Assembly: GCA_007130525.1 (NCBI GenBank)
Contig: SLSJ01000158.1
Location: forward strand, 1-32,220
Reading direction: 5' to 3'
Length of the DNA: 32,220 bases
Source of the DNA: Ectothiorhodospiraceae bacterium
GTDB taxonomy: Bacteria; Pseudomonadota; Gammaproteobacteria; Nitrococcales; Aquisalimonadaceae
The notes under the pieces: generated by a model
What the model saw: only the letters and a program-made list of their open reading frames with translations
Told to the model about the DNA's origin: nothing
The model's database searches: none
Shown here: in pieces, positions 8,056 through 15,141 of the stretch
Position numbering within the stretch: the stretch's first letter is position 1
Layout of the letters: every line of letters begins with the position of its first letter
Made by a program: the position numbers and the translations under genes

Positions 8056-9282
8056 TCAAACATAGAAGTCCAGATCTTCCTGATGCTTCAGCAGATCCCG
8101 CAGCTTGTGCGGATTGTCGCCGAAGAAATAGACCAGCCCCCAGTGGGTACCAAAGGCCGTGCGCTTGGTTACGGTTTCCTCCACGGGCGGCGTCAGTTCA
8201 TGGAAATCGAAGTACTCGTGATCCTCGGTTTCCTCGGGAATCTGCAGCCTGCTGACAACACGCAGCCTCGGATAGACCCCGAAGCAGCCGGCGTAGCCCC
8301 GGGCATCGACCACGGGCTGCGGGAAAAACGCGTCGATTTCCTCGTCCGTCGCCTTGGGATCAAAGGCGAGCACCAGCCCCTGATAGGCGTTGAAGCCGTA
8401 TGCGCGCTCCAGCAGTTCAAAGACCTTGAAGCCCGGCGGCCGGTACGCCACCTCGCCGAAGTACAAGGTGCCGTCGCTGGTCACGAAGTATTCGGGGTGT
8501 ACGAAGCCGAATTCGATATCGAAGGTCTTGATCAGTTTCTCGATTTCCTTGGTGATCAGGGGCCGCCAGCTTTCCAGTTCCGGTGTGGCCGGCACGAACA
8601 CCGAATAGCCGAGGGTCACGTACTCGGAAATGTTGAGGAAACGGATCTTGCCCTTGTGGATCCATGCTTCGACCGCGAACTCCCAGCCGTCCAGGTGGCT
8701 TTCCATGAGTACGGGAAATTCCTCCTCGGGGATGTTATCCACCTCGTCCGGAGTGCGAATCACCCGATGGCCCAGGCAACCGGCCTTGTCGAAGGCCTTG
8801 AGGTGGATGGGGTCGTTGGGGTCGCCATCGAGTTTGAGCAATGTCTGGTTGACGCGTTTCAGAAAGCGGATTACATCGCTCCTGTCATGCGCTTCCTCGA
8901 AAATGCCCACGCGGATCCCGCCGAGTTGGGCGCGCCGTTTCATCAGCGCCTTGTCACGGAACAGCATGGCCTGGCCATGCAGCCTCGGGTTTTTCATCAA
9001 CACGGCGTTGATGGCGCCCGCCCATTCCACCGTTTCCTCGAACAGGGGGATGGCCACGTCAACGCCTTCCTCCTTGAGGCGCTCGGCGATGTCCAGCGAG
9101 GTGTCATTGAGGCGCTCGAAATCCCACTTGATGTAGGGGATGTCGTGTTTTGTGGCGTATTCCTCGGCCCACTTCGGGGCTACCACGACGTAGCGCCGGT
9201 CGAAACGATCCAGCGCGTCTATGGCGTTGAGACTCCAGCCCAGCAGGGCAATATAGCCCTTATCCGGATTCTTCTCCGTCAT
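8056..9282 (-). CDS. ATP-grasp family ligase-like protein
   Basis: This 408-residue cytoplasmic protein resembles ATP-grasp carboxylate-amine/thiol ligases. It opens with a Rossmann-like pre-ATP-grasp domain (GYIALLGWSLNAIDALDRF). The middle contains the nucleotide-binding stretch HLKAFDKAGCLGHRV and the strand FPVLMESHLDGWEFAVEAW. The C-terminal catalytic part contains FGFVHPEYFVTSDGTLYFGEVAYRPPG, in which the acidic residues of GEVAYRPPG correspond to the Mg-binding region of the fold. The acyl and amino substrates cannot be inferred. The start at 9282 is supported by a GGAG site 8 bases upstream. It is upstream of the copper leader gene on the same strand, with a 105-bp gap that contains a candidate promoter, so it is probably not part of that operon. 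Confidence 0.85.
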   Translation of the reverse strand: MTEKNPDKGYIALLGWSLNAIDALDRFDRRYVVVAPKWAEEYATKHDIPYIKWDFERLNDTSLDIAERLKEEGVDVAIPLFEETVEWAGAINAVLMKNPRLHGQAMLFRDKALMKRRAQLGGIRVGIFEEAHDRSDVIRFLKRVNQTLLKLDGDPNDPIHLKAFDKAGCLGHRVIRTPDEVDNIPEEEFPVLMESHLDGWEFAVEAWIHKGKIRFLNISEYVTLGYSVFVPATPELESWRPLITKEIEKLIKTFDIEFGFVHPEYFVTSDGTLYFGEVAYRPPGFKVFELLERAYGFNAYQGLVLAFDPKATDEEIDAFFPQPVVDARGYAGCFGVYPRLRVVSRLQIPEETEDHEYFDFHELTPPVEETVTKRTAFGTHWGLVYFFGDNPHKLRDLLKHQEDLDFYV

Positions 9283-9855
9283 TGATTGACTCCTGACTCG
9301 GTTGCGAATGTGGGGGTGTGGCGCATCCGGCGCGCACCGCCCCTGTTACCATGGTGTGGAGAGGTTGTGTTGGATGGGGTTGGCGCGTTGATCTTTCCAC
9401 TTCCCGGTTGTGTGGCTGCTCGCTTCCGGCTGGTAAGTGCATGGTCAGCTAAGCCCTTGATCGCGCATTTGCGAGTGGTGTTGTGTCCCTCATGGAGAGG
9501 GAAGTTCAGGCTACCGAACCCGCGGCGCCTCTCCCCGCGCTTCCCGGCTTGGACCGGGCGCGTACGTTTGAATGGATCAGTGTCTCCCTAAAGCCTAGAC
9601 CATCAATACCCGAGTCGAAGTCCGTATGCGAAAACTGCAATACTCCGGTTCGGGGAATGCTGGTCTGTTCACGTGTTCGCGCTCTAGTCAATGCTGGCAG
9701 CCTGGCGCACTTGCGGCGCTTGACCGTAAAGTTAAGTACCGCGCGGTGCATCGCGGCGGGCAGCCTACCCGCTGCACGGCCGTCGCGTACGTGAGAATTG
9801 TCGATATCTCGACCGTCAGAACCGTGCTGAAGTCCGGCCGCATAAGGAGTACGTG
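9283..9855. other. Long gap with no recognisable gene between ATP-grasp gene and metY
   Basis: About 570 bp separate two divergently oriented genes. ORFs here are short, overlap on several frames and look like no family I know. I find no tRNA, SAM riboswitch or full repeat copy. A small CCCGG/CCGGG hairpin occurs near 9543-9558, and a GTCGA/TCGAC inverted repeat near 9799-9812 lies about 45 bp before metY, where a promoter or operator would be expected. The length is unusual in this compact region and may hold regulatory sequence or a decayed gene. Confidence 0.4.
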
Positions 9856-11130
9856 ATGAAGTTCGAAACCAAGGTCATACATTCCGGTTATCAGCCAGAA
9901 CCTACCACCAAGGCGGTTGCAGTCCCCATCTACCAGACGACGTCCTATGCCTTCGACGACACACAGCACGGCGCCGATCTGTTCGATCTCAAGGTGGAAG
10001 GCAACATCTACACCCGCATCATGAATCCCACCAACGCGGTACTGGAGCAGCGGGTCGCGGACATGGAGGGTGGTATTGCAGGGCTGGCGGTGAGTTCGGG
10101 CATGGCCGCGATCGCCTATGCCATCGAGACCATTGCCGAGGCTGGCGACAACATTGTCACCACCAGCGAACTCTACGGAGGCACCTATAACTTCTTCTCG
10201 CACGCGCTGCCGCGCCGGGGTGTGGAAGTGCGGTTCGTCGCCCACAACGACCTGGAAGGAATGGCGGCACGCATTGACGAGCGCACCAAGGCGGTGTTCT
10301 GCGAGACCATCGGAAATCCGTCCGGGAATGTCATGGATATCGAGGCCATGGTGGCCCTCGCCCATGACCGTGGAGTCCCGCTGATTGTCGACAATACCGT
10401 ACCCACCCCATACCTGTGGCGTCCCATCGAACAGGGCGCGGATATCATCATCCATTCACTGACCAAGTTCATGGGTGGTCACGGCACCACGGTAGCGGGT
10501 GTGGTGGTGGACTCCGGGCGCTTTCCCTGGGCCGAACACGCGAACAAATTCAGCATGCTCACGCAGCCGGATCCGTCCTACCACGGAGTGGTGTACACCG
10601 AGGCGCTGGGTGCGGCGGCCTTCATCGGCCGTTGCCGAGTGGGGCCGCTGCGCAATACCGGCTCCGCGTTGTCGCCCTTCAACGCCTTTCAGATTCTGCA
10701 GGGGATAGAAACCCTGCCGTTGCGTATGGACAGGCACTGCGAGAATGCCATGACCGTCGCCCGGCACCTGGAGGCCCACGAACAGGTTACCTGGGTCAAG
10801 TATGCTGGCCTGGAGAACAGTCCGGATCACCGCCTGGCGCAGAAGTACATGGGTGGCCGCGCATCCGGGATTCTCAGCTTCGGCATCCGGGGTGGCGCAG
10901 AGGCGGGGGCGAAGTTCATCGATGCGCTTCAGCTGATTACCCGTCTGGTCAACATCGGCGACGCCAAGTCCTTGGCCTGTCATCCTGCGACCACGACGCA
11001 TCGCCAACTCAGCGAAGAGGAACTACTGACGGCCGGGGTGACGCGTGACATGGTGCGGATCTCGGTGGGACTCGAGCACGTCGACGATATTCTGGGAGAC
11101 ATCGATCAGGCCCTCCACGCGGCCCGCTAG
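9856..11130 (+). CDS. metY: O-acetylhomoserine sulfhydrylase (MetY-type PLP enzyme)
   Basis: This 424-residue enzyme belongs to the Cys/Met-metabolism PLP family. It most likely makes homocysteine from O-acetylhomoserine and sulfide in the cytoplasm. Motifs in order are VIHSGY at the N-terminus, PIYQTTSYAF, YTRIMNPTNAVLEQR, the active-site region SSGMAAIAYA, ETIGNPSGNVMDI, and SLTKFMGGHGTTVAGVV with the PLP-binding Lys204. The C-terminal domain ends VRISVGLEHVDDILGDIDQAL. The long insert around EHANKFSMLTQPDPSYHG fits the MetY group rather than MetB or MetC. The ORF track begins at a GTG at 9853. The following ATG at 9856 is preferred because AAGGAG ends 6 bases upstream of it. It stands alone, convergent with ada. 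Confidence 0.93.
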   Translation: MKFETKVIHSGYQPEPTTKAVAVPIYQTTSYAFDDTQHGADLFDLKVEGNIYTRIMNPTNAVLEQRVADMEGGIAGLAVSSGMAAIAYAIETIAEAGDNIVTTSELYGGTYNFFSHALPRRGVEVRFVAHNDLEGMAARIDERTKAVFCETIGNPSGNVMDIEAMVALAHDRGVPLIVDNTVPTPYLWRPIEQGADIIIHSLTKFMGGHGTTVAGVVVDSGRFPWAEHANKFSMLTQPDPSYHGVVYTEALGAAAFIGRCRVGPLRNTGSALSPFNAFQILQGIETLPLRMDRHCENAMTVARHLEAHEQVTWVKYAGLENSPDHRLAQKYMGGRASGILSFGIRGGAEAGAKFIDALQLITRLVNIGDAKSLACHPATTTHRQLSEEELLTAGVTRDMVRISVGLEHVDDILGDIDQALHAAR

Positions 11131-11186
11131 GGAGACGCCGATTCATTTCCGCAATCGCGCTCGAGTCGCATGGCAGCCTGGCAGGC

Positions 11187-11337
11187 GCGGTGCCGGTTCG
11201 GTAGCTCGGGCTACCGGGCCGGCGACGCAACACCGCAAGGCGGCCATGCGGCCGAGCCCCGGGGTTGGCACCGCACGCCCCGTCACGGCGAGCAGATCGG
11301 CGTGCGCAGTAGAAGGGCAGTAAGATATGCGGGCTAG
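11187..11337 (+). mobile_element. Variant of the CTAG-bounded repeat: right half attached to a different structured core
   Basis: Bases about 11273-11337 match the right half of the full repeats at 13433 and 18257, including the gtagaaggg and gcgggctag end. The left side is different. It has arms GCGGTGCC (11187-11194) and GGCACCGC (11267-11274) enclosing a CGGTAG/CTACCG hairpin (11199-11216). The full repeats have a CGTAG/CTACG hairpin at the matching central place. I could not find a left CTAG terminus. It lies between convergent metY and ada. Confidence 0.6.
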
Positions 11338-11410
11338 AACCCGCCGCTGGTGGGTGGCGACGTCGGGGCCCCCTATCGGGAGGTTGTCGACTGCGAGTGG
11401 GGGCAGCGCT

Positions 11411-12490
11411 TCACGTTCGGGCGGGCGCCTCGCGATCCAGCAGCGCGCGTTTGCGTTCCACGCCCCATCGATAACCGGACAGTCCGCCGTCATTGCGTAC
11501 AACCCGGTGGCAGGGGATGGCGACTGCCAGCGGGTTGGCGGCGCAGGCCCCGGCCACGGCCCGGGCCGCCGCCGGTGACCCGATGCGCCTGGCAATCTGC
11601 GTGTAGCTCATGGTCTCGCCGGCCGGTATTTCGCGCAGTGCCTGCCAGACACGCTGCTGGAAGACGGTGCCCTGTATGTCCAGCGGCAGATCGAGGCCCA
11701 GCCGGGGCGCTTCCACGAAGCCCACTACCCGGGCCACCAGCTGCTCGAAACCCGCCTCACCGCCGATCAGGTTGGCGCGCGGAAAGCGGTCCTGGAGATT
11801 GCGGGCCAGCGCATCGGGGTCATCGCCGAGGCTGATGGCACAGACGCCGCGCGAGCTTGCGGCGACAAGAATCGCCCCCAGCGAGCACTGGCCGATGGCA
11901 AAGCGGATGTCGGTATTCGCGCCGCCGGCGCGGTAGTTCCTGGGTGTCATTCCGAGTACCTGGTCCGATGACTCGTAGAACCGCCCGCTCGAGTTGTAAC
12001 CGGCGGCGTAGATGGCGTCCGTCACTCCCCGGCCTCGGTCCAGCTCTTCACGGAGGCGTTTGCTTCGGTGTGCGGCGGCATAGGCCCTAGGGGTCAGACC
12101 GGTGACAGCCTTGAAAACGCGATGGGTGTGGTATGTGCTGAGCCCCGTGTGTCGCGCCAGCATTCCGAGAGTGGGCGCTTCGTCGGCTGTTTCGATAAGC
12201 CGGCAGAGTCCGGTAACGGTGGCCGCATGCTGTTCGGCAAGTGACGGTTGGTCCGGCCTGCAACGTCTGCATGGACGAAACCCCGCCTCTTCGGCATCCC
12301 GCGCGGTTCGGTGAAACCGAACGTGTTCGGGTCTGGCGGTGCGCGATGCACAGGACGGGCGACAGTACACCCCGGTAGTTTTCACCGAATAGTAGAAGGT
12401 GCCGTCAGCACTGGCATCGCGGCTGACCACAGCCTCCCAGCGGCGATCGTTCCGAGTCGCTTCGGCCAGCAAGAGATTCCTGTTGTACAT
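11411..12490 (-). CDS. ada: Bifunctional Ada: transcription regulator and O6-alkylguanine-DNA alkyltransferase
   Basis: This 359-residue protein repairs alkylated DNA and activates the adaptive response. The N-terminal Ada domain has the zinc and methyl-acceptor cysteines Cys43, Cys47, Cys74 and Cys77 (VYCRPSCASR and FRPCRRC). An AraC-type helix-turn-helix follows at about residues 95-185, with LARHTGLSTYHTHRVFKAVTG and AIYAAGYNSSGRFYE. The C-terminal alkyltransferase domain has the active-site motif IPCHRV with Cys327. Length and domain order match E. coli Ada. The ORF track extends 77 codons upstream into the palindrome at 12669-12722. The ATG at 12490 is preferred because GGAGG lies 11 bases ahead and homology starts here (RNDRRWEAVVSRD). 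It faces metY and is divergent from the metallo-hydrolase gene. Confidence 0.95.
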   Translation of the reverse strand: MYNRNLLLAEATRNDRRWEAVVSRDASADGTFYYSVKTTGVYCRPSCASRTARPEHVRFHRTARDAEEAGFRPCRRCRPDQPSLAEQHAATVTGLCRLIETADEAPTLGMLARHTGLSTYHTHRVFKAVTGLTPRAYAAAHRSKRLREELDRGRGVTDAIYAAGYNSSGRFYESSDQVLGMTPRNYRAGGANTDIRFAIGQCSLGAILVAASSRGVCAISLGDDPDALARNLQDRFPRANLIGGEAGFEQLVARVVGFVEAPRLGLDLPLDIQGTVFQQRVWQALREIPAGETMSYTQIARRIGSPAAARAVAGACAANPLAVAIPCHRVVRNDGGLSGYRWGVERKRALLDREAPART

Positions 12491-12668
12491 GATCCGGTGA
12501 ACCTCCCGGTCATCGTGCCATGCCGGTAGTCCGGAGGCTATGCCCATTCCGGGAGTCGCACACTCCGGGACTTGCTCTCGAATCCGAAGGTGCCGCAATA
12601 CATCCGCGGGGCACGCATGCCGGCTGACTTGTGGCTCCCTACCTGTAGTGACGTGAACATGCGATGCT

Positions 12669-12722
12669 TGTGGAAACACTGAAGTATTCACGCGGCCGCT
12701 TGAATACTTCAGTGTTTCCACA
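12669..12722. repeat. 54-bp near-perfect palindrome between ada and the MBL-fold gene
   Basis: The arms are 22 bp each (12669-12690 and 12701-12722), perfectly complementary and AT-rich for this genome. The left arm begins tgtggaaacactgaag. The centre holds the self-complementary octamer gcggccgc, so 26 of 27 base pairs match across the dyad. It lies in the shared upstream region of two divergent genes, 37 bp before the MBL-fold start and about 180 bp before the ada start. There is no T-tract. Both upstream ORF extensions begin inside it, which makes those extensions suspect. It may be a dimeric-protein operator, a cruciform-forming site or the footprint of a mobile palindrome. No other copy is visible in the window. 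Confidence 0.9.
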
Positions 12723-12759
12723 TGGTTCCCTGTGTGGCGCCGGCAGCGAGGAACGCGTC

Positions 12760-13392
12760 ATGAAGCACATCTATCTCGACCTCTGGCAGACTCGGGCCGA
12801 ACATCCGTTCCCCGGGCTGACCACCCATGCCTACCTGCTTATTCGCGAGGCGGGCAACGTCTTGTTCTACAACACGGGCCACACGGATGAGCTGGAGCAC
12901 ATGGGGGAACTTGGTGGCGTCGCCCGGCAGTATCTGAGCCACCGGGACGAGGTCGGACCCTCGCTGACCCGGATAAGGCAGATGTTCGGCGCCACCCTGT
13001 ACTGCCACCGCATCGAGGAAGATGCGGTGCGGGGGGTTACGCCGGTCGACGTGACGTTCGAGAGCAGGGAGGTTCACCCGGGGGGTATCGAGGTCATCCC
13101 CACACCCGGCCACACACCGGGGAGCGCATGCTTTCTGGTGAAATCGCCGCACCAGAAAACCTACCTGTTCACGGGCGACACCATTTACATCGGCGATGAC
13201 GGCTCCTGGAGGAACGGTTTTCTGCCCGGCACCAGCAACAAGCCTGACCTGGTGGAAAGCCTCAGGCTGCTGCGAGAGCTGGAACCGGACGTGGTCATCT
13301 CCAGCGCTACCGGAGGGCGTTACCCCTACCGTGAAGTCCGCCCCGGCGCATGGAAGCTGGCGGTGGACGAGGCCCTGGCGTCGTTGCTGTAG
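12760..13392 (+). CDS. Metallo-beta-lactamase-fold hydrolase, glyoxalase II-like
   Basis: This 210-residue cytoplasmic protein has the MBL fold. Seen are FPGLTTHAYLLIREAGNVLFYNTG for the first strands, YLSHRDEVG where the HxHxDH metal motif should be, VIPTPGHTPGSACFLV for the next metal His, and YLFTGDTIY with the bridging Asp. The first metal motif is incomplete (only His, then Asp, in SHRDEVG), so the metal site may be altered or mononuclear and activity is uncertain. The substrate is unknown. The ATG at 12760 has GAGGA 7 bases upstream and gives a normal family start (MKHIYLDLW). The upstream ORF extension reads through the palindrome and is rejected. A short stem-loop follows the stop codon. 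Confidence 0.85.
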   Translation: MKHIYLDLWQTRAEHPFPGLTTHAYLLIREAGNVLFYNTGHTDELEHMGELGGVARQYLSHRDEVGPSLTRIRQMFGATLYCHRIEEDAVRGVTPVDVTFESREVHPGGIEVIPTPGHTPGSACFLVKSPHQKTYLFTGDTIYIGDDGSWRNGFLPGTSNKPDLVESLRLLRELEPDVVISSATGGRYPYREVRPGAWKLAVDEALASLL

Positions 13393-13410
13393 GGTGCCGC
13401 GTTGGCACCT
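13393..13410 (+). terminator. Short stem-loop after the MBL-fold gene
   Basis: GGTGCC and GGCACC form a 6-bp stem around a GCGTT loop immediately after the stop codon, followed by TTAT. The T-tract is short, so termination may be partial or assisted by the repeat that starts 23 bp later. Confidence 0.45.
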
Positions 13411-13432
13411 TATCGCACGCTGTCGGTCCTTG

Positions 13433-13616
13433 CCAGCCCACATATCTCACCGCCGTTCGTCGCGAGGACGCCGAGATGCCGCTGTGGCGGGGCGCACGGA
13501 CCGGAAGACGGCGAAGGCGTAGCCGACACTACGTCGAGCCGGCTGCAGGGAGTACGCCCCGTCACGGCGAGCAGATCGGCGTGCGTAGTAGAAGGGCGGT
13601 GAGATATGCGGGCTAG
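13433..13616 (+). mobile_element. Full-length 184-bp palindromic repeat, copy A
   Basis: The ends are inverted repeats: the first 26 bases match the reverse complement of the last 26 with three differences. The similarity continues inward with small shifts to about 62 bp on each side, so the unit could fold into one long hairpin. The core contains a CGTAG/CTACG hairpin. The right boundary is CTAG; the left is CCAG, probably a mutated CTAG. It has no ORF with known similarity. Size and structure fit a MITE-like non-autonomous element or a structured repeat of REP/ERIC type. It lies between two convergent genes, and the stop codon of the MFS gene is inside its terminal CTAG. Confidence 0.9.
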
Positions 13617-14908
13617 CGACGAGGAGCCACCCTTGTCACGGCCACTGCCGCCAGTAACGAGGCCAGTACCGCGTAGACGGCAAACAGTTGAGCCACGCCG
13701 GATGGCCTTGCCCCTGCATCGAGGAGCAATCCCGCCAGTACGGGGGACAGGGCTGTCATCATTACCATGATCGCCTGGACCACGGCTCGAATCGCGCCCA
13801 GGTGTCTGGTGCCATAGAGTTCGGCCCACAGGGCGCCCATAAGCGTTCCTGCCGCACCGACGCTCAGACCCGCGAGAATCAGGTAGGCAGGCGCCACCCA
13901 GGGTCCGGTCGCCATCGCGAGCAAAGCGAGGCCCGTCGTCATAGGTAGCAGATAGACGGGTACCAGGCGGCGTGCGCCGAATCGGTCCACGAGCGGACCG
14001 GTGAGCAGGAGCGACAGGACATGGGCCGAGGCGAAACCGAGAAAGCTGAAGGCAAGCCACCGCAGGCTCCAGCCCTGCTCCTCCGCCAGCGGCACCTGGT
14101 GGAAGAACAGCGCGGTAATGATGAATGGTGGTGCCATTATTGCTGGCAGCATTGCGTAGAAGAATGGATGTCGCAGCACCTCCCCGCGCCGCCAGTCCCG
14201 CATCCGGTCGTTGTCATCCGTGTCCGCCAGGCGCGCGGCATACGCCGCCTGGCGCTGTTGGTGGCCCCGAAGCAGGGTAAGCGCGGCCGGCATCATGACC
14301 GCCGCCACCACGGTGGCCGTGATTAACCAGGTTTCCCGCCAGCCCAGTACCGAAGCACTGTTCACCATGATCAAGGGCACGATGCCCTCGGCGAGAGGGA
14401 GTCCGAGCATGGCGATGCTTATCGCCTTGCCGCGAGCGGTCGTGAAGTAACGGGCCATGCTCGTCTGGGCGATATGCACCATCATTCCCTGGCCGCTGAG
14501 ACGGAGCATGAAAAAGGCGAGGGCGAGGACGCCGATACCCTGACTGCCGGCCAGCAGAAGGCAGCCCAGACCGGCAGTGGTCAGAACGCCGGTGGTGAGC
14601 ACACGCAGGTCGACCGAGTCCACCAGCCGTCCTATCCAGATCAGGCTGACGGCGCTCGCGACAGTGGCCAGGCCGTATAGCAGGCCGAAATCGGCATTGC
14701 TCAGATCGAACTCTTCCCGGAGGTGGCCGCCGAACAGCGAAATGACAAACGTCTGTCCGACGCTGGAGAGTCCGGCCAGCAACACGCCGAAGCCCAGGAA
14801 TCTCGCGTTGCGGAGTATGAAGCGCAAATAGTCCAATCCGGTGCAACCGTCGCTCGGGATCAGGCGGCGAGGATAGCCGCGATCCGCGTTGGCAGAAACC
14901 CCGGCCAT
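13613..14908 (-). CDS. MFS transporter
   Basis: This 431-residue inner-membrane protein has about 12 hydrophobic segments in two halves separated by a charged loop (GHQQRQAAYAARLADTDDNDRMRDW). The family motif between helices 2 and 3 is seen as GLATVASAVSLIWIGRLVDSVDLR, and its counterpart in the second half is LLTGPLVDRFGARRLVPV. This is the major facilitator pattern of a solute:proton permease. The substrate is unknown; overall layout resembles the monocarboxylate/oxalate-like subgroup, but that is weak. The start at 14908 lacks a strong ribosome binding site, and a downstream start is possible. The stop codon TAG is provided by the CTAG end of repeat copy A, so the last residue or two may have been reset by the insertion. 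It is divergent from the flavocytochrome gene. Confidence 0.88.
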   Translation of the reverse strand: MAGVSANADRGYPRRLIPSDGCTGLDYLRFILRNARFLGFGVLLAGLSSVGQTFVISLFGGHLREEFDLSNADFGLLYGLATVASAVSLIWIGRLVDSVDLRVLTTGVLTTAGLGCLLLAGSQGIGVLALAFFMLRLSGQGMMVHIAQTSMARYFTTARGKAISIAMLGLPLAEGIVPLIMVNSASVLGWRETWLITATVVAAVMMPAALTLLRGHQQRQAAYAARLADTDDNDRMRDWRRGEVLRHPFFYAMLPAIMAPPFIITALFFHQVPLAEEQGWSLRWLAFSFLGFASAHVLSLLLTGPLVDRFGARRLVPVYLLPMTTGLALLAMATGPWVAPAYLILAGLSVGAAGTLMGALWAELYGTRHLGAIRAVVQAIMVMMTALSPVLAGLLLDAGARPSGVAQLFAVYAVLASLLAAVAVTRVAPRR

Positions 14909-15066
14909 GCCTGTCCTGTCGCCCGGGTTCGGTCACGACGCTGCCCGGGCGTCGGACCTGGCGGGTCGAATTGGCCGGTCGGGCCACGCCGGCTCCCGAT
15001 GCCCGGGAGAGGGGCTGTCGATGGAAGGGACGGACCATCAGGCACCATCCGCTGGCGGGCCGAGAT

Positions 15067-15080
15067 TTGACGGCCGTCAA
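15067..15080 (+). promoter_or_regulatory. FNR/Anr-like box upstream of the ferric-reductase operon
   Basis: TTGACGGCCGTCAA is a perfect 14-bp palindrome matching the CRP/FNR-family pattern TTGAY-N4-RTCAA. Its centre is 29.5 bp upstream of a weak -10 (TACGGT at 15103), the geometry of a class II activated promoter. The downstream gene starts at 15142. Binding by FNR/Anr or by a related protein such as Dnr is inferred from the motif. Confidence 0.6.
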
Positions 15081-15141
15081 TGGCGGTTCCCCCGAATCCG
15101 GATACGGTTGAATGCGGCAGGTAATTTCCGGGGGGGACACC

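Noticed and set aside
7588-9285. 565-residue plus-strand ORF
   Set aside because: It lies antisense to the leader gene and the ATP-grasp gene, both better supported, and has no family motifs.
9283-9855. SAM riboswitch or tRNA ahead of metY
   Set aside because: I could not find the conserved core of a SAM riboswitch or a cloverleaf with a matching acceptor stem.
12664-12759. N-terminal extension of the MBL-fold ORF through the palindrome
   Set aside because: The extension and the one of ada on the other strand read almost the same peptide because both translate the palindrome. Good ribosome binding sites and family starts lie at 12760 and 12490.
13433-13616. Rho-independent terminators formed by the repeats
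   Set aside because: They fold into long hairpins but lack T-tracts at either end. Termination remains possible but is not supported by sequence alone.
13410-14060. ORFs running through the repeat copies, with recurring peptides such as THADLLAVTGR
   Set aside because: The shared peptide comes from the repeat DNA itself and appears wherever a copy is open in that frame. It is not a protein family.
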